Shown here one piece after another: positions 42,295 through 51,851 of a stretch of 64,000 nucleotides of DNA. The first letter of the stretch is position 1; each line of letters begins with the position of its first letter. Source of the stretch: an uncultured Oscillospiraceae bacterium. GTDB lineage: Bacteria > Bacillota > Clostridia > Oscillospirales > Oscillospiraceae. The stretch lies in NCBI GenBank assembly GCA_944387115.1, contig CALXDR010000001.1:1-64000 (forward strand). The letters are read 5' to 3'. The position numbers and the translations under genes are program-made. The notes below the pieces were generated by a model that was not told the DNA's origin, did no database searches, and saw nothing but the letters and a program-made list of their open reading frames with translations.

Positions 42295-42798
42295 GTGTAT
42301 CAGGTTGGTGACAAGGTGGTTCATCCCGTGCACGGCGCAGGGGTCATTGATGCCATTGTGCAGCAGAAGCATGACGGGGTGGTCAGAGAGTATTATCGGC
42401 TCAGCATAGCGGGAAGCACCTTGGTGATTATGATTCCACTGGAGAATATCTCCGAATCTGGGCTTCGCGCTGTGGTGTCCCAGGAGGTGGCCGATGCCAT
42501 TTTGGCGGATATGGCAGAGCTACAGGTGAGTGGAGCGAAGCGCTGGAATCAGCGCTACCGGGAAAATATGGTGCGGCTGAAGAGCGGGGATTTGCGGGAG
42601 GTTGCCCGGGTGGTCAAGGCGCTGCGGCTGCGCGAGCGTCAGCGGTCCTTGTCCACTGTGGAGCGGAAAATGCTCCACACCGCCAAGCACCGCTTGATTG
42701 CCGAGCTGGTGTTTGCCAAGCAGCTGCCCCGTGATGTGGTGGAACAGCAGGTGGAGCAGGCGCTGCGGCGCTGCGGGGACGCACGGCCCTTTACATAA
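42295..42798 (+). CDS. carD: CarD family transcriptional regulator
   Basis: 167 residues. CarD/CdnL proteins bind RNA polymerase beta at promoters and stabilise open complexes. The N-terminal Tudor-like RNAP-interaction domain is YQVGDKVVHPVHGAGVIDAI (about 2-21) with YYRLSIAGSTLVIMIPLEN. The C-terminal helical DNA-binding part contains LRERQRSLSTVERKMLHTAK. The start is GTG 42295 with AGGAGGTGG (42282-42290). The open frame upstream is not protein-like and includes the promoter. ispD follows after 18 bp, the common carD-ispD-ispF order. Confidence 0.92.
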   Translation: MYQVGDKVVHPVHGAGVIDAIVQQKHDGVVREYYRLSIAGSTLVIMIPLENISESGLRAVVSQEVADAILADMAELQVSGAKRWNQRYRENMVRLKSGDLREVARVVKALRLRERQRSLSTVERKMLHTAKHRLIAELVFAKQLPRDVVEQQVEQALRRCGDARPFT

Positions 42799-42816
42799 AA
42801 ACGGAGGCGTATACCA

Positions 42817-43539
42817 ATGGGATTGTTTCGTCAAAGAGGAAAGCGGGAGCAGGCGCCGCCCTGTGCGGTGGTTGTGGTGGCCGCCGGGTCATCCACCCGG
42901 ATGGGGCAGGACAAGATGATGCTGGAGCTGGCGGGAAAGCCGGTGGTGCTCCACGCCTTGCAGGCGTTTCAGGATGTGCCGGAGGTGTCGGAAATCATTG
43001 TAGTCACCCGTGGCGAGCTGGTGGCGGAAATTCCCCGGCTGTGCCGGGAGTACGGGCTGGACAAGGTCAAAACGGTTATCCGGGGCGGGGCCAGCCGCAC
43101 ACAGTCAGCCCGACTGGGCACCCTGGAGGTGAGCCGGGATGCGGAGCTGATTGCCATTCATGACGGCGCGCGCCCCTTTGTCACGGTGCCTGTCATCCGG
43201 GAGGCCATTCAGGCCGCAGCCCGCACAGGGGCTGCAGCGCCGGCCATTCCGGTCAAGGACACCATCAAGGTGGCCCAAAACGGGGTGGTGACCCAGACAC
43301 TGGACCGTGCCACCCTGTTTGCCGTCCAGACTCCCCAGGTGTTTGAGGCCTCCCTCATCCGTGCAGCCCTACAAAAGGCGCTGGAGGACGATGCGGAGCT
43401 GACCGACGACTGCGCCGCAGTGGAGCGGCTGGGGATGGGCGTAACCCTCACCCAGGGGGATGAGCGCAACCTCAAGCTGACCACCCCGGCCGATTTGATT
43501 TGGGGAGAGGCTCTTTTGGAAGGAGCGCAGGATCTATGA
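42817..43539 (+). CDS. ispD: 2-C-methyl-D-erythritol 4-phosphate cytidylyltransferase
   Basis: 240 residues. IspD couples MEP with CTP in isoprenoid synthesis. The nucleotide loop [20 protein letters not shown] (about 19-38) and later [14 protein letters not shown] (about 112) and PVKDTIK, with the C-terminal [13 protein letters not shown], are diagnostic. A short basic N-terminal extension ([11 protein letters not shown]) precedes the domain. GGAGGCG lies before ATG 42817. It overlaps ispF by ATGA. ispH is elsewhere in the window. Confidence 0.96.
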   Translation: MGLFRQRGKREQAPPCAVVVVAAGSSTRMGQDKMMLELAGKPVVLHALQAFQDVPEVSEIIVVTRGELVAEIPRLCREYGLDKVKTVIRGGASRTQSARLGTLEVSRDAELIAIHDGARPFVTVPVIREAIQAAARTGAAAPAIPVKDTIKVAQNGVVTQTLDRATLFAVQTPQVFEASLIRAALQKALEDDAELTDDCAAVERLGMGVTLTQGDERNLKLTTPADLIWGEALLEGAQDL

Positions 43540-44015
43540 GAATTGGACATGGATACGATGTACACCGCCTGGTGGAGGGACGCAAGCTGATTTTAGGCGG
43601 GGTGGAAATTCCCCACACCCTGGGCCTGCTGGGGCACTCAGATGCAGATGTGCTCACCCACGCCGTGATGGACGCACTGCTGGGAGCGGCCGGGCAATGG
43701 GACATTGGACACGCCTTCCCCGACACAGACGCCGCTTATGCGGGGATTTCCAGCCTGGTGCTGCTGGAACGGGTCATGCAGCGCCTGGCAGAGCTGAAGC
43801 TGAAGGTGGGCAATGTGGACGCCACCGTGCTGGCCCAGCGGCCCAAGCTGGCCCCCTATATCCCGCAAATGCGTGAGAATTTAGCCCGTTTGTTGGGGGT
43901 CTCTCCCGACCGGGTGAACATCAAGGCCACCACTGAGGAGAAGCTGGGCTTTACCGGACAGGAGGAGGGGATTGCCGCCCATGCAGTGGCGCTCCTGCTG
44001 GAGAACCAGAGCTGA
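43536..44015 (+). CDS. ispF: 2-C-methyl-D-erythritol 2,4-cyclodiphosphate synthase
   Basis: 159 residues. IspF cyclises CDP-ME-2P to MEcPP. The zinc ligands are in [20 protein letters not shown] (Asp and His) and [20 protein letters not shown], with IGHAFPDTD and the C-terminal [23 protein letters not shown] 43536 overlaps the ispD stop. Length is normal. A terminator follows. Confidence 0.97.
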   Translation: MRIGHGYDVHRLVEGRKLILGGVEIPHTLGLLGHSDADVLTHAVMDALLGAAGQWDIGHAFPDTDAAYAGISSLVLLERVMQRLAELKLKVGNVDATVLAQRPKLAPYIPQMRENLARLLGVSPDRVNIKATTEEKLGFTGQEEGIAAHAVALLLENQS

Positions 44016-44057
44016 ACCGCACTGCACCATGCTGCACCATATAGCGCTTCATCACCG

Positions 44058-44108
44058 CTGCCCCTGCCATGACATAGACTGTCTTGGCGGGGGCAGTGTT
44101 TGTATTTT
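44058..44108 (+). terminator. Terminator after ispF
   Basis: CTGCCCCTGCC (44058-44068) pairs with GGCGGGGGCAG (44086-44096) over 11 bp with one G-T, and a T-rich tail (TGTTTGTATTTT) follows. Confidence 0.72.
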
Positions 44109-44206
44109 CGCCGGAGCGGGAATCCAACCAGAGCTACCTGCCACTGGATCGACCCCAGAGGCAGCGGACAGGTGCTGCGGGCTGTGGGAGAAAGGAAGGA
44201 TACCCT

Positions 44207-44461
44207 GTGCTGTATTATTTGATCCTTTGCCGCTCGCTCACCTACGCTCAGCGGACGGCCCGAGTGCTGGAGCGAGCGGGAGTCAGCGGATATGTGCAAA
44301 AGACGCCCAAGGCAATCTCCAAAGGGGGATGCGGCTATGGAGTAAAGGTATCGGAGCGGCGGCTGGCAGAGGCGCTGCAGGTGCTGCGCCGGGAGGGAAT
44401 GGCCCCCAAGCAGGTGTTTTTGCAGGAGGCCACAGGCGCCTACCGGGAGGTGCAGCCATGA
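44207..44461 (+). CDS. DUF3343 protein (putative Se/S carrier-like)
   Basis: 84 residues. The family is small and usually found beside class V cysteine desulfurase-like enzymes or selenium genes. It is described as a putative sulfur/selenium carrier. Here LILCRSLTYAQRTARVLERA leads to KAISKGGCGYGVKVSE, whose Cys is the likely carrier residue (about 46). The start is GTG 44207 with GGAAGGA. The frame extends back to 44084 without a start signal. It overlaps the aminotransferase by ATGA. Confidence 0.8.
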   Translation: MLYYLILCRSLTYAQRTARVLERAGVSGYVQKTPKAISKGGCGYGVKVSERRLAEALQVLRREGMAPKQVFLQEATGAYREVQP

Positions 44462-45567
44462 TTTATCTGGACAGCGCCGCCACCACCCTGGAAAAGCCCC
44501 CTTCTGTAGCCCGAGCGGTTGCCCGCGCCATTGGAACCATTGCCAGCCCAGGGCGTGGGGGACATCAGCCGGGGATGGCGGCGGCCGAGCTGATTTATCG
44601 ATGCCGGGAATTGGCAGCCGATCTGTTTCAGGCCCCTGACCCCGACCATGTGGTATTGACCAACAACGCCACCCACGGCTTGAATTTGGCCATTCATGCC
44701 CTGGTGCGCCGGGGGAGCCGGGTGCTCATCTCGGGGTACGAGCACAACGCCGTGACCCGTCCCCTGGCAGCCAGGCAGGCTGAGGTTGTGGTGGCAGCTG
44801 CCCCGCTGTTCCAAAGTGCCCAGTCCTATCAGGCGTTTGCACACCATTTGGAGCAGGGGGTGGACGTGGTGGTGTGCAACCATGTGTCCAATGTGTTCGG
44901 CTGGCGGCAGCCGGTGGAGGAGATTGCCCAGCTGTGCCGCCGTTACGGCGTCCCCCTCATTGTGGATGCCTCCCAATCGGCGGGGATACTCCCCATCCGC
45001 TGTGCAGCGTGGGGGGCGGCCTTTGTGGCCATGCCGGGGCACAAAGGGCTGTACGGCCCCCAGGGCACCGGACTGCTGCTGTGCGGGCGGGAAGGGCGGC
45101 CGCTGCTGTTTGGCGGCACGGGGAGCAACTCACTGTCCCAGGAGATGCCCGACTTTTTGCCGGACCGGCTGGAGGCAGGCACCCCCAATGTCTGCGGCGC
45201 TGCCGGGCTTTTGGAGGGAATGCGCTTTGTCAAGGAGCGGGGTGAGGCGGAGATTTTCCGCCATGAGCGCCGCCTGTGCCAGCGCATGGCCCAGGGGCTG
45301 GAGGGGTGCAAGGCCATCCGCACCTACACAGGCCCGGACCAGTGCGGGGTACTCTCCTTCACTGCGGAAGGGTGGGATTGCGAGGAGCTGGCAGAGCAGC
45401 TGGGGCGACAGGGCATTGCGGTGCGGGCGGGATTGCACTGCGCACCTCTGGCCCACCGCAGCGCAGGCACCTTGGAGCGTGGTACAGTGCGGCTGAGTGT
45501 GTCCGCATTCACCAGGGCTTGGCAGGTAGACCAGGCTGTAGAACGGATTGTGGCGCTGTCCCGGTGA
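44458..45567 (+). CDS. Class V aminotransferase, cysteine desulfurase-like
   Basis: 369 residues. A PLP enzyme of the NifS/Csd fold. The N-terminus MIYLDSAATTLEKPP, LTNNATHGLNLAIHALV (about 65), VDASQSAGILPI (PLP Asp) and PGHKGLYGPQGTG (PLP Lys, about 199) are present. Near the C-terminus RAGLHCAPLAHRSAG holds a Cys in the position used for persulfide transfer. Coupled to the DUF3343 gene (ATGA), it probably moves S or Se from cysteine or selenocysteine to that carrier. This is inferred from context. Confidence 0.88.
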   Translation: MIYLDSAATTLEKPPSVARAVARAIGTIASPGRGGHQPGMAAAELIYRCRELAADLFQAPDPDHVVLTNNATHGLNLAIHALVRRGSRVLISGYEHNAVTRPLAARQAEVVVAAAPLFQSAQSYQAFAHHLEQGVDVVVCNHVSNVFGWRQPVEEIAQLCRRYGVPLIVDASQSAGILPIRCAAWGAAFVAMPGHKGLYGPQGTGLLLCGREGRPLLFGGTGSNSLSQEMPDFLPDRLEAGTPNVCGAAGLLEGMRFVKERGEAEIFRHERRLCQRMAQGLEGCKAIRTYTGPDQCGVLSFTAEGWDCEELAEQLGRQGIAVRAGLHCAPLAHRSAGTLERGTVRLSVSAFTRAWQVDQAVERIVALSR

Positions 45568-45580
45568 GGGACAGCGCCAC
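45550..45580 (+). terminator. Hairpin overlapping the aminotransferase stop codon
   Basis: GTGGCGCTGTCCC (45550-45562) pairs perfectly with GGGACAGCGCCAC (45568-45580). The loop contains the TGA stop. Only a poor T-run follows. Perhaps a terminator or 3' stability element. From here to 45735 I see only an AT-rich patch (45685-45735). Confidence 0.5.
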
Positions 45581-45735
45581 AGCGCTTGTTTGCAGCAGGC
45601 GGACCGGCCCATCTGAGAAACACTGGAGCGGAGCGCTTTGGCCTGGGCAAAAGGGGGCAGGGCCCCGTTTTCCCCCGTTGGAAGCAAAAAATCTATGAAC
45701 AATTCCGAAATTTTTATTTTTATTCCCAATCTCGC

Positions 45736-45764
45736 TTGCCAAGCAGACGGGGATGGGATATAAT
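45736..45764 (+). promoter_or_regulatory. Sigma-A promoter for cdaA
   Basis: TTGCCA 45736-45741, 17 bp spacer, TATAAT 45759-45764. The 50 bp upstream is unusually AT-rich, like an UP element. Confidence 0.82.
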
Positions 45765-45820
45765 ACACAAAATAGGCGTAATATATTTGTTTGTCTTGAC
45801 ATCGGGGAGGGTAGCGGAAC

Positions 45821-46696
45821 ATGGAGCCCATCATACAAATGATCAACAATGCCCGGGAGATGGTACGCTTAATTGGGGTGTCCGACCTGGTAGACATTGC
45901 GGTTGTGGCGTTTCTGGTGTACCATGTGTTTCAGTTCGTGCGAAAAAGCCGGTCCGGGCAGGTGGTCAAGGCCATTTTGATCATCATTGCGGCTATGAGC
46001 ATGGCCAATCTGTTTGACCTGCGGGTGGTCAGCTATCTGCTCAACAACGCCGTGGAGCTGGGGCTGATTTCTCTGGTTATCATCTTTCAGCCGGAACTTC
46101 GCCGGGTGCTGGAGCGGATGGGCAGCGGCACCATCAAGGAGCTGTTTGTCACCGAGGGCTACGGGGATGAGATGGAGCACACCATACGGGAGACGGTGGA
46201 GGCCTACGCCTCGATGTCCAAGGACAAGGTGGGCGCACTGATGGTGTTTGAGCGCAAGACCATGCTGGATGATGTGCTCAAAACAGGCACTGCCCTGGAC
46301 TCCTCCATTTCCGCTGAATTGCTCAAAAATCTGTTCTGGAACAAAGCGCCCCTCCACGACGGCGCGGTGATTGTGCGCAACGGGCGCATTGTGGGGGCGG
46401 GGTGTATGCTCCCCATGTCGGGCAATGTAAACCTGAGCCGGGATTTGGGTATGCGACACCGGGCCGGAATTGGCATCAGCGAAAACTCCGATGCGGTGGT
46501 GGCGCTGGTGTCTGAGGAGACTGGCTCCATCTCGGTGGCAATCAACGGGATGCTCAAGCGGCACCTCTCGCCGGAAACGCTGGAGCGGGTGCTGCGCAGC
46601 GAGCTGCTGCCGGACGTGGAGGAGAAGCCTGTGGCAGGAATGTTCCTGTCTGGCGTATTCAAAGGAAAAAAGGGAGATAAACACGATGGGAAGTAA
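45821..46696 (+). CDS. cdaA: Diadenylate cyclase CdaA
   Basis: 291 residues. CdaA makes c-di-AMP from two ATP. Three N-terminal membrane spans (about 20-95) precede the DAC domain. It contains GALMVFERKT (about 141), the catalytic HDGAVIVRNGRIVGAGCMLP (DGA at about 180) and the RHR loop MRHRAGIGISENSDAVVALV (about 210). Both core motifs are intact. GGGGAGGG precedes ATG 45821. It overlaps cdaR by 11 nt, the conserved cdaA-cdaR arrangement (glmM is not next). Confidence 0.96.
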   Translation: MEPIIQMINNAREMVRLIGVSDLVDIAVVAFLVYHVFQFVRKSRSGQVVKAILIIIAAMSMANLFDLRVVSYLLNNAVELGLISLVIIFQPELRRVLERMGSGTIKELFVTEGYGDEMEHTIRETVEAYASMSKDKVGALMVFERKTMLDDVLKTGTALDSSISAELLKNLFWNKAPLHDGAVIVRNGRIVGAGCMLPMSGNVNLSRDLGMRHRAGIGISENSDAVVALVSEETGSISVAINGMLKRHLSPETLERVLRSELLPDVEEKPVAGMFLSGVFKGKKGDKHDGK

Positions 46697-47948
46697 GATT
46701 CTCAACAGCAAGGCCCTCTATATGTTTCTCTCCATTCTCATTGCGGTGGTGATGTGGTTCTATGTCACATCCCTGGAGGGAAATGAGGATGACAAGTGGA
46801 TTACCAACATTCCCATTACCTTTACCGGGCTGGAGAGCTTGGAGCGCCGGGGGCTGATGCTGGTGGAGGACGCCCCCACCGCCTCGGTGCGGGTACAGGC
46901 CGCCCCCACGGTGCTGGCAAAGCTGAACAAGGACACGCTGCGGCTGACGGTGGATGTCTCCCAAATTCAGGTGGAGGGACAGCAGACCCAGGCCTATGTG
47001 GCGGTACTCCCCACGGGGATCAGCTCCGGTCAGGTCGAATTTCTCAGCGGGCAGACCGGCACAGTGCGCTTCACAGTGGCCCGGCACAGCACCCGCCAGG
47101 TGGAGATTCGCGGCCAGTTCAAGGGCACCGTGGCAGACGGTTACCTGCTGGATATGGACAGCGGATTCCTCTTCTCCCCAGAGACCATCACCATAAGCGG
47201 ACAAGCTGAGCTGGTCAATCAAGTGGCCTATGCCCTGGTGACGGTGGACGGGGAAAACCTGACGGAGTCCATCAGCGGGGAATACCCCTATCAGCTGATG
47301 GGGGCAAACGGGGTGCTGGACGATTTGGATGTGGAGTGCGATCGGGAGACGGTGTCCGTCAGCTATCCCATCCTGGCCACGGCGGAAATCCCCCTGAGCG
47401 TGAAGCTGGTGAGCGGTGGCGGAGCCAATCTCTCCAACACCACCTGCGCGCTCAGCGAGCAGTCCATCACGGTTGCCGGCAGCAAGGAGGCTGTGGCGGC
47501 CATCCAGAGTGAGGGCAGCCTGGTCATTGGCACCATAGATTTGGCCACGGTGGAAAACGGCGATGTGCTGAAATTCCCCGTTCCCCTGGCCGATGAGCTC
47601 AACAATGTCAGCGGCGTCACAGAGGTAACGGCTACCATCCAAATCAACGAGGCACTGGAGAGCAAGACCCTGGAGGTCTCCAAGATTGACACCATCAATG
47701 TCCCCGAGGGCTGGCAGGCTTCTCTGGTGACCAAGGTGCTGAACGTCACCATCCGGGGTAAGGCTGAACTGCTGGAAGCCATTGAGGCGGACAATGTCCG
47801 GGTGATTGTGGATTTGGCTGAGGTCAAACAGGTGGCAGGACAGTACACCCTGCCCGCTACCATTTATCTGGACAGCGTGAGCACAGCAGATCAGGCGGGC
47901 GTGATTGGGGAGAACTACCGTGTGGTGGTCAACCTGACAGCGGGATAA
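46686..47948 (+). CDS. cdaR: CdaR/YbbR-domain regulator of CdaA
   Basis: 420 residues. One N-terminal membrane span (about 10-28, ALYMFLSILIAVVMWFYV) is followed by about four YbbR beta domains outside the cell (for example SVRVQAAPTVLAKLNKDTLR; TITISGQAELVNQVAYALV; SLVTKVLNVTIRGKAELLEA). CdaR modulates c-di-AMP synthesis by CdaA in Firmicutes. ATG 46686 has GGGAG upstream and overlaps cdaA. The in-frame sequence upstream is cdaA in another phase. DUF5685 follows after 17 bp. Confidence 0.92.
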   Translation: MGSKILNSKALYMFLSILIAVVMWFYVTSLEGNEDDKWITNIPITFTGLESLERRGLMLVEDAPTASVRVQAAPTVLAKLNKDTLRLTVDVSQIQVEGQQTQAYVAVLPTGISSGQVEFLSGQTGTVRFTVARHSTRQVEIRGQFKGTVADGYLLDMDSGFLFSPETITISGQAELVNQVAYALVTVDGENLTESISGEYPYQLMGANGVLDDLDVECDRETVSVSYPILATAEIPLSVKLVSGGGANLSNTTCALSEQSITVAGSKEAVAAIQSEGSLVIGTIDLATVENGDVLKFPVPLADELNNVSGVTEVTATIQINEALESKTLEVSKIDTINVPEGWQASLVTKVLNVTIRGKAELLEAIEADNVRVIVDLAEVKQVAGQYTLPATIYLDSVSTADQAGVIGENYRVVVNLTAG

Positions 47949-47965
47949 GCGGCAGGGGACGGAGG

Positions 47966-48841
47966 ATGTTTGGATATGTCAGGCCGGTGCTGAACCGGCT
48001 TTGTGAGGAGGATCGGGAGCGGTACCAAAGTGCCTACTGCGGGCTGTGCCATGTGATGGGGCAAAGGTACGGGCCTGTCAGCCGGTTTACACTCAACTAC
48101 GACTTTACCTTTCTCGCCCTGCTGATGTGTGCAGAGGGGGCGGTCAGCCATCAGGCCGCCCGCTGCATGGCCCATCCTCTGCGCACGCCCAAGCCCAGCC
48201 TGCGGGGTGCGGCGGTGGAGCTGGCCGCCGATGAGAGCATGATTCTCACCTGGCACAAGTTCAACGACGATGTGCAGGACCGCAGCATGATTGCAGGACT
48301 GCCTGGGCGGGCAATGCGGGGGGTGTTTCAGCGCGCCTACCAGACTGCGGCCCAGGCCCGGCCTGGGTTTGCCCAGGCTGTGGCAGATGGGATGGAAAGG
48401 CTGCGCCAGCTGGAGCAGGCCCGCTCGCCCCAGTTGGACCGGGTGGCGGACGCCTTTGCCGGGATACTCCGCTCGGCGGTGGAGCCGGGGATGGATGGCG
48501 GACGCAGCAGGGCATTGGGGGAGCTGCTCTACCATTTGGGACGGTGGATTTACCTCATTGACGCCTGGGACGACCTGGATGAAGACTGCAAAGCCGGACG
48601 CTACAACCCTTTGGACGCTCGTTTTCAGGGACGGGCGAAGGAGGAGCGGGCGTATGTGGAGACCACCTTGAACCATTCCCTCCATCGCATGGGGGCTGCT
48701 GCACAGCTGATTTGCTTTGACCAGTGGACCCATGTTGTGGAGAATGTACTGTACTATGGCTTGCCGGCGGTACAAAAGGCAGTGCTGGACGGCACATGGA
48801 ACGAATTACAGCGCAAGCATAAAGGAGAGAACGACCGATGA
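47966..48841 (+). CDS. DUF5685 family protein
   Basis: 291 residues, soluble, mostly helical. The start [20 protein letters not shown] with [15 protein letters not shown] (CxxC) and the motif [20 protein letters not shown] (about 199-218) mark the DUF5685 family of Clostridia. The acidic DDxxED-like stretch may bind metal. No function is established. It overlaps the J-domain gene by ATGA, and a membrane protein follows, which suggests the three act together. Confidence 0.82.
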   Translation: MFGYVRPVLNRLCEEDRERYQSAYCGLCHVMGQRYGPVSRFTLNYDFTFLALLMCAEGAVSHQAARCMAHPLRTPKPSLRGAAVELAADESMILTWHKFNDDVQDRSMIAGLPGRAMRGVFQRAYQTAAQARPGFAQAVADGMERLRQLEQARSPQLDRVADAFAGILRSAVEPGMDGGRSRALGELLYHLGRWIYLIDAWDDLDEDCKAGRYNPLDARFQGRAKEERAYVETTLNHSLHRMGAAAQLICFDQWTHVVENVLYYGLPAVQKAVLDGTWNELQRKHKGENDR

Positions 48842-49467
48842 GAGATCCCTACGAGGTGCTGGGCATTTCCTCCAACGCCAGCGATGAGGAGGTCAAGCAG
48901 GCCTATCGGGCGCTGGCCCGGAAGTATCACCCCGACAACTACCAGAACAATCCTCTGGCAGATTTGGCAGAGGAGAAGATGAAAGAGGTCAACGAGGCCT
49001 ATGAGGCCATCAACAAAATGCGTTCCGGCGGCGGGTACAGCCAAAACGCCGCAGGTAGCGCCGGCGGATATGGATATGCAGGGCAGAGCTATGGACAAGG
49101 CTATGGATACAACGCCTCCTATGGGGGCGGACAGGGACAGTTTGCCCAGGTGCGCCAGTATATCAACATGGGAAACTTGGACACCGCAGAGCAGATTTTG
49201 CAGGGGACGGCAGTCAAAAACGGCGAGTGGTATTTTTTGATGGGCAGCATTGCCTACCGCAGGGGCTGGCTGGATGAGGCCCGGCAGAACTATCAGATTG
49301 CCTGCCAGATGGAGCCTGGGAACATGGAGTATATGCAGGCGCTGCGCATGATGCAGCAGGGTGGATATGGCTATCGGCCGGATATGGCCACGGGAAGCTC
49401 GTGTGACAGCATGGACTGCTGTACTGCCATGCTGTGCATGAACTGTCTGTGCGGGGGCTGCAACTGA
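48838..49467 (+). CDS. J-domain protein with Cys-rich C-terminal tail
   Basis: 209 residues. Residues 1-62 are a J domain ([23 protein letters not shown] in KYHPDNY at about 33), so it should stimulate an Hsp70. A Gly/Tyr-rich linker (about 63-98) leads to a TPR-like helical pair ([20 protein letters not shown], then [20 protein letters not shown]). The last 22 residues hold seven Cys ([20 protein letters not shown]), probably a metal site or palmitoyl-free membrane/zinc anchor. It is not the canonical DnaJ, which has central CxxCxGxG repeats. Confidence 0.88.
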   Translation: MRDPYEVLGISSNASDEEVKQAYRALARKYHPDNYQNNPLADLAEEKMKEVNEAYEAINKMRSGGGYSQNAAGSAGGYGYAGQSYGQGYGYNASYGGGQGQFAQVRQYINMGNLDTAEQILQGTAVKNGEWYFLMGSIAYRRGWLDEARQNYQIACQMEPGNMEYMQALRMMQQGGYGYRPDMATGSSCDSMDCCTAMLCMNCLCGGCN

Positions 49468-49991
49468 TGCGGCCCAGGGAGTCTGTGCGTGCGGTGGCCT
49501 ATCCCGCTGTGCTGGGAGCCGTGGCCTTGATGCTGGTTTATCTGGCCTCCTTGGCGCCCACGGGGAGCTGGGGCATTGTAGCGCTGGCGGGGATTTGTCC
49601 CGCAGGGGTGCGCATCTGCGTGGGATTGCGGGGGAGCCTGCTGTGCTGGGGCGGGGTGTCCCTGCTCGCCCTGCTGCTGATACCGGATAAATTCTGCGCC
49701 CTGCTGTTTGCTCTGCTGTTCGGCCTGTATCCGGTGGTGAAGTCCGCAATTGAGGGTCTGCGCCGGCGGTGGGCGGAATATCTATTGAAGCTGCTGTTTT
49801 TCAACGCCGCCTTCACCGCCCTCTTCCTGCTGATGGGGGCGGCGATGCTCGACACGCTCCCCCAGGTACTGTCCGTTGGGGGTTGGGTGTTATACCTGGT
49901 TGCAAATATCGTGTTTTTGCTGTATGATTATGGCCTTAGTAAGGTGATTGCACTTTATATCGTCCGGATTCACTCGGTGATTCGGAGATGA
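49467..49991 (+). CDS. Small multi-span membrane protein of unknown function
   Basis: 174 residues with about five hydrophobic helices (about residues 9-27, 31-50, 55-100, 112-130 and 140-160), a short basic N-terminus (RPRESVRA) and basic loop (GLRRRWAEYLL). I recognise no family. ATG 49467 overlaps the J-protein stop (TGATG), so translation is coupled and the two probably function together. yicC follows 17 bp later. Confidence 0.72.
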   Translation: MRPRESVRAVAYPAVLGAVALMLVYLASLAPTGSWGIVALAGICPAGVRICVGLRGSLLCWGGVSLLALLLIPDKFCALLFALLFGLYPVVKSAIEGLRRRWAEYLLKLLFFNAAFTALFLLMGAAMLDTLPQVLSVGGWVLYLVANIVFLLYDYGLSKVIALYIVRIHSVIRR

Positions 49992-50008
49992 GAAAGGGGG
50001 AATTTGGG

Positions 50009-50896
50009 ATGGTTAGGAGCATGACGGGGTATGGCCGTGGAGAGCAGACCTTTCCCGGATGTACCATTGTGGTGGAGCTTCGCTCGGTGAACAACCGCTA
50101 CCTGGACTGCACTGTGAAGATGCCGAGAAGCTACATCTTTGCCGAGGACGCCATGAAAAGTCGGGTGCAATCTGTGGTTTCCCGGGGCAAGGTGGATGTG
50201 TTTGTCAACGTATCCAGCGCAGAGGGCGAGGAGCTGACTGTGAAGGTGAACCAGCCCCTGGCAAAGGCATACATGGAGGCGCTGGGCCAGCTGGGGGCGC
50301 TGGGCCAGGGAGCCGGTGTGACCAGGGAGTATCCGGTGACTGCGCTGGCGGAGTTTCCCGATGTACTTACGGTGGAAAAACCCGCCCTGGATTTGGAGCA
50401 GATGAAGGCGCAATTGCTCACGGTGCTCGACTTGGCGCTGGAGGATTTCGGTCAGATGCGCCAGCGTGAGGGCGAGCGTCTGGCGGAGGACATTTTGCGC
50501 CGGGCAGATGTGATTGCCGCCCTGGTAAGCCGTGTGGAGGAGCGCTCGCCGCAAACCGTGGGGGAGTACCGCGCCAAGCTATACGCTAAAATGAGCGAAG
50601 TGCTGGGCAACACGCAGATTGACGAAAGCCGCATCCTCACCGAGGCGGCAATCTTCGCCGATAAGGTCGCTGTGGATGAGGAGACGGTGCGGCTGCGCAG
50701 CCATCTCAACCAGCTTCACACGATGCTGGAGCAGGGAGGGGCTGTGGGCCGGAAGCTGGACTTCCTCATTCAGGAGTTCAACAGAGAGGCCAACACCATT
50801 GGCTCGAAGGGGAATGACCTGGAGATGACCCGGCTGGTGGTGGATATTAAGGCGGAGATTGAAAAAATCCGGGAACAAGTTCAGAATCTGGAGTGA
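50009..50896 (+). CDS. YicC family endoribonuclease
   Basis: 295 residues. The start MVRSMTGYGRGEQTFPG and SVNNRYLDCTVKMPR (about 30-44) with the C-terminal KLDFLIQEFNREANTIGSKG (about 251-270) define YicC. E. coli YicC cleaves RNA and is linked to sRNA turnover. ATG 50009 follows AAAGGGGG. remA and gmk come next, the conserved yicC-remA-gmk-rpoZ order of Firmicutes. Confidence 0.92.
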   Translation: MVRSMTGYGRGEQTFPGCTIVVELRSVNNRYLDCTVKMPRSYIFAEDAMKSRVQSVVSRGKVDVFVNVSSAEGEELTVKVNQPLAKAYMEALGQLGALGQGAGVTREYPVTALAEFPDVLTVEKPALDLEQMKAQLLTVLDLALEDFGQMRQREGERLAEDILRRADVIAALVSRVEERSPQTVGEYRAKLYAKMSEVLGNTQIDESRILTEAAIFADKVAVDEETVRLRSHLNQLHTMLEQGGAVGRKLDFLIQEFNREANTIGSKGNDLEMTRLVVDIKAEIEKIREQVQNLE

Positions 50897-50902
50897 TGGT
50901 TC

Positions 50903-51184
50903 ATGCGGCTGATTCACATCGGCTTTGGCAATGCGGTGTCCGATGAACGTGTGGTGGCGGTGGTCAGTCCGGAATCCGCGCCAATCAAACGCCTGGGCCA
51001 GGAGGCTAAGGAGCGGGGGATGCTCATTGACGCAAGCTTTGGAAGAAAAACCAAGGGCGTTTTGGTGATGGACAGCGGCCACGTCATCTGGTCCTCCCTC
51101 ACGCCAGAGCAGATTACGGCACGGTTTTCCGAGCCAGGAGCGCAAAAAGAACAGGATATTGGGATGGGAGACGAGGAAGTATGA
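50903..51184 (+). CDS. remA: RemA-like extracellular matrix regulator (DUF370)
   Basis: 93 residues. RemA is a DNA-binding activator of biofilm and osmoprotection genes in B. subtilis, forming ring-like oligomers. The family core is present: [40 protein letters not shown] and [13 protein letters not shown]. The C-terminal 15 residues are acidic and unlike the family. It overlaps gmk by ATGA. Confidence 0.9.
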   Translation: MRLIHIGFGNAVSDERVVAVVSPESAPIKRLGQEAKERGMLIDASFGRKTKGVLVMDSGHVIWSSLTPEQITARFSEPGAQKEQDIGMGDEEV

Positions 51185-51804
51185 GAGGTATCACAAAAAA
51201 GAGCAGGGGAGAGTTGATTGTGCTCTCCGGCCCCTCTGGGGTGGGGAAGAGCACGGTAATCGCCGAATTGCTGAGCAACCGGCGTGACATCCACTTCTCT
51301 GTGTCGTATACCACCAGAAGCCCCCGGGTGGGCGAGGCGGACGGTGTGAACTACAACTTCGTGACCCGTGAGGAGTTCGAGCGCATGATTGCCAACAATG
51401 AATTGTTGGAATATGCCCAATACGTGGACAATTACTACGGCACCTCCCTGAAAGTCATCCAGGAGAAGCTGGAGCAGGGCGTGGATGTGTTGTTGGACAT
51501 TGAGGTGCAAGGGGCTGCTACCGTGCGGGAAAAATGTCCGGAGGCGGTGCTCATCTTCATCATCCCGCCCTCCTTGGAGGAATTGTCCCGGAGACTGTAC
51601 ACCCGGAACACCGACGCCCCAGAAATCATTGCCCAGCGCCTGGAAAAGGCGCGCAGCGAGTGCAAGGAGAGCTTGATGTACGATTATCTGGTGGTCAATG
51701 ACACGGTGATGTCTGCGGCCCAGGAAATCCAGGCCATCCTGGAGGCGGAGTGCTGCCGCGTACACAAGCGGGCCCACCTGGTCAAGCGCATTGTGGGCGA
51801 GTAA
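51181..51804 (+). CDS. gmk: Guanylate kinase
   Basis: 207 residues. Gmk phosphorylates GMP. P-loop [20 protein letters not shown] (about 14-33), GMP-binding [20 protein letters not shown] (about 40-59), [19 protein letters not shown] and the lid region [13 protein letters not shown] are all intact. It starts inside the end of remA. rpoZ follows after 47 bp. Confidence 0.97.
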   Translation: MRGITKKSRGELIVLSGPSGVGKSTVIAELLSNRRDIHFSVSYTTRSPRVGEADGVNYNFVTREEFERMIANNELLEYAQYVDNYYGTSLKVIQEKLEQGVDVLLDIEVQGAATVREKCPEAVLIFIIPPSLEELSRRLYTRNTDAPEIIAQRLEKARSECKESLMYDYLVVNDTVMSAAQEIQAILEAECCRVHKRAHLVKRIVGE

Positions 51805-51851
51805 CCAAGAGAACAAGTAAAATGTTAAGTTTAAGAAAGGGTTGACAAATT

